Of a stretch of 64,000 nucleotides of DNA, positions 63,080 through 64,000 are shown one piece after another. The position numbers and the translations under genes were made by a program. The notes beneath the pieces are model-generated. The model ran no database searches. It was not told the origin of the DNA and saw nothing but the letters and a program-made list of their open reading frames with translations. How positions within the stretch are numbered: the stretch's first letter is position 1; every line of letters starts with the position of its first letter. Source of the stretch: Bombus terrestris (lineage: Eukaryota; Arthropoda; Insecta; Hymenoptera; Apidae); NCBI RefSeq assembly GCF_910591885.1, contig NC_063273.1, positions 186,001 to 250,000 on the forward strand. Direction: 5' to 3'.

Positions 63080-64000
63080 TAACGGTGTCCCACGGTGTTC
63101 AACGGTGTCCCACGTTGTCCCACGTTGTCCCACGTTGTCCCACGTTGTCCCACGTTGTCCAACGATGTCCAACGGTGTCCCACGTTGTCCCACGTTGTCC
63201 CACGTTGTCCCACGTTGTACCACGTTGTTCCATGGTTTCCCACGTTGTCCCACGTTGTCCCACGTTGTCCCACGGTGTCCAACGATGTCCAACGGTGTCC
63301 AACGTTGTCCCACGGTGTCCAACGATGTCCAACGATGTCCAACGGTGTCCCACGTTGTCCCACGTTGTTCCATGGTTTCCCACGTTGTCCCACGTTGTCC
63401 CACGTTGTCCCACGTTGTCCCACGTTGTCCCACGGTGTCCAACGATGTCCAACGGTGTCCAACGGTGTCCCACGGTGTCCAACGGTGTCCCACGATGTCC
63501 AACGATGTCCAACGATGTCCAACGGTGTCCAACGGTGTCCAACGATGTCCAACGGTGTCCCACGATGTCCAACGATGTCCAACGATGTCCAACGGTGTCC
63601 CACGTTGTCCCACGTTGTCCCACGTTGTCCCACGGTGTCCAACGATGTCCAACGGTGTCCCACGTTGTCCCACGTTATCCCACGTTGTTCCATGGTTTCC
63701 CACGTTGTCCCACGTTGTCCCACGTTGTCCCACGGTGTCCAACGATGTCCAACGGTGTCCCACGTTGTCCCACGTTGTCCCACGTTGTCCCACGTTGTCC
63801 CACGATGTCCCACGTTGTCCCACGTTGTCCCACGTTGTCCCACGTTGTCCCACGTTGTCCCACGTTGTCCCACGTTGTCCCACGTGGTCCCACGTTGTCC
63901 CACGTTGTCCCACGGTGTCCAACGATGTCCAACGGTGTCCAACGGTGTCCCACGGTGTCCAACGGTGTCCCACGTTGTCCCACGTTGTCCCACGTTGTCC
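63080..64000. repeat. right-edge segment, three dyads
   Basis: Type 12 at 63,080 is followed by CCACGGTGTT, a one-off. Dyads are at 63,230, 63,370 and 63,690; the first is preceded by CCACGTTGTA and the third by CCACGTTATC, both rare. Type 11 is at 63,890. The array runs off the window end in type 1 units. Confidence 0.75.

Larger units (their letters stand above)
3791..63089. repeat. type 12 unit TAACGGTGTC, 11 scattered copies
   Basis: Copies start at 3791, 5401, 19331, 21661, 28241, 29421, 44359, 46830, 48650, 51930 and 63080. All are preceded by type 4 and followed by type 2, then 4, then type 1 (the last has CCACGGTGTT for type 2). The unit brings in TAA on the + strand and TAG on the - strand, and so sets most limits of the stop-free frames. 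It differs from type 4 by one C-to-T change. Confidence 0.92.
1221..63700. repeat. recurrent dyad CCACGTTGTT + CCATGGTTTC (about 100 copies, scattered)
   Basis: Type 8 followed by type 9 recurs about 100 times by hand count, on average every 600-650 bases but with gaps from 70 to 2,670 bases (11,391 to 14,061). It is nearly always preceded by type 1 units and followed by two to five type 1 units and type 2. Type 9 lacks the CpG of other units and holds CCATGG. The two changes (last base of type 8, three bases of type 9) almost never occur apart: type 8 alone is at 2561 and 53,390, and type 9 is altered only at 33,461. Confidence 0.88.
1..64000. repeat. 10-bp tandem satellite array, unit CCACGTTGTC, extends past both window ends
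   Basis: Every base belongs to a head-to-tail array of a 10-base unit, all in one orientation. The consensus CCACGTTGTC is the commonest unit. About a dozen variants recur, differing at positions 1-3 (CC, CA, TA), 5-7 (CGTT, CGGT, CGAT) and 8-10. The + strand is pyrimidine-rich (7 of 10 bases in the consensus) and the unit has one CpG. The period is almost perfectly kept: two 9-base units and one 11-base unit in about 6,400. No unique sequence, transposon, gene or RNA is embedded. Because 10 is not a multiple of 3, all three frames of a strand read the same decapeptide cycle (HVVPRCPTLS on +, DNVGQRGTTW on -), so stop-free length is not evidence of coding. Function is unknown; satellite or heterochromatic DNA is the inference. 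Confidence 0.98.

Noticed and set aside
3791..63089. Type 12 units as real translation terminators
   Set aside because: They create stops only because of a C-to-T change in one unit type, hit both strands at once and do not follow any coding region.
221..63900. CACGTG in type 11 units as promoter G-box or E-box elements
   Set aside because: No gene or core promoter lies in the window, and the element arises by one base change from the commonest unit.
1..64000. CRISPR array
   Set aside because: Units are contiguous 10-mers with no unique spacers, no 25-40 base repeats and no cas genes.
1..64000. Telomeric repeat
   Set aside because: The unit is 10 bases with a central CG and does not match known telomere motifs such as TTAGGG or TTTAGGG; no terminal structure is visible.
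1..64000. TAL-effector-like or other modular repeat protein gene
   Set aside because: Such genes have long codon-phased repeats (about 100 bases). Here the period is not a multiple of 3 and no frame is favoured.
1..64000. Simple sequencing or synthetic filler
   Set aside because: Variant units are ordered into recurring words and paired blocks with shared rare units and private changes, a pattern of evolved satellite DNA. Local consensus errors remain possible at the junction changes listed.
1..64000. Assigning the array to a species or named satellite
   Set aside because: I do not recognise the unit with enough certainty, and there is no unique sequence to place it.

Overview
The whole 64 kb window is one uninterrupted tandem array of a 10-base unit, CCACGTTGTC on the + strand (GACAACGTGG on the other), plus a small set of variant units. 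No unique sequence interrupts it and neither array edge is inside the window. By phase it holds about 6,400 units: two units have lost one base (at 38,821 and about 43,499) and one has gained a base (about 45,059). No protein-coding gene, rRNA, tRNA, insertion sequence, CRISPR array, promoter or terminator can be supported. Very long stop-free frames exist on both strands, but they are a by-product of a 10-base period with no stop trinucleotide in the common units.

Unit types used below: 1 = CCACGTTGTC (most common); 2 = CCACGGTGTC; 3 = CAACGATGTC; 4 = CAACGGTGTC; 5 = CCACGATGTC; 6 = CAGCGATGTC; 7 = CCACGTTTTC; 8 = CCACGTTGTT; 9 = CCATGGTTTC; 10 = CACCGATGTC; 11 = CCACGTGGTC; 12 = TAACGGTGTC. 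They follow a grammar. Runs of type 1 usually end in type 2, which leads into runs of types 3 and 4. Type 8 is almost always followed by type 9. Type 10 follows type 5. Type 6 is flanked by type 4. These form longer words that recur many times, and the words form duplicated blocks of about 0.6 to 4.6 kb.

Organism: a satellite or minisatellite array of this length, with higher-order repeats, points to a eukaryotic chromosome (heterochromatin, pericentromere, subtelomere or an expanded intergenic or intronic minisatellite), probably from a long-read assembly. The species cannot be told from this sequence.

Layout: 1-2.4 kb is rich in types 6, 7 and 8-9. 2.4-6.8 kb is rich in types 3, 4 and 10 and has two type 12 units. 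6.8-15.6 kb carries three copies of a block of about 2.1 kb, with a further 1-kb relative at 9.5-10.6 kb and one at the left edge. 15.6-17.9 kb is rich in types 6 and 11. 17.5-36.4 kb is a mosaic of paired blocks with offsets of 8.9, 7.1, 4.0, 2.28 and 1.92 kb. 36.4-42.9 kb is again type 6/11 rich and is repeated at 52.6-56.9 kb. 42.9-47.0 kb contains most of the phase and double-base anomalies. 47.0-50.0 kb is repeated at 50.3-53.3 kb. 57-63 kb holds a 1.5-kb tandem duplication and a block related to 17.5-19.3 and 26.3-28.2 kb. This nested pattern is what repeated unequal exchange and gene conversion are expected to leave. All unit counts and offsets were read by eye and may be off by a unit in places.
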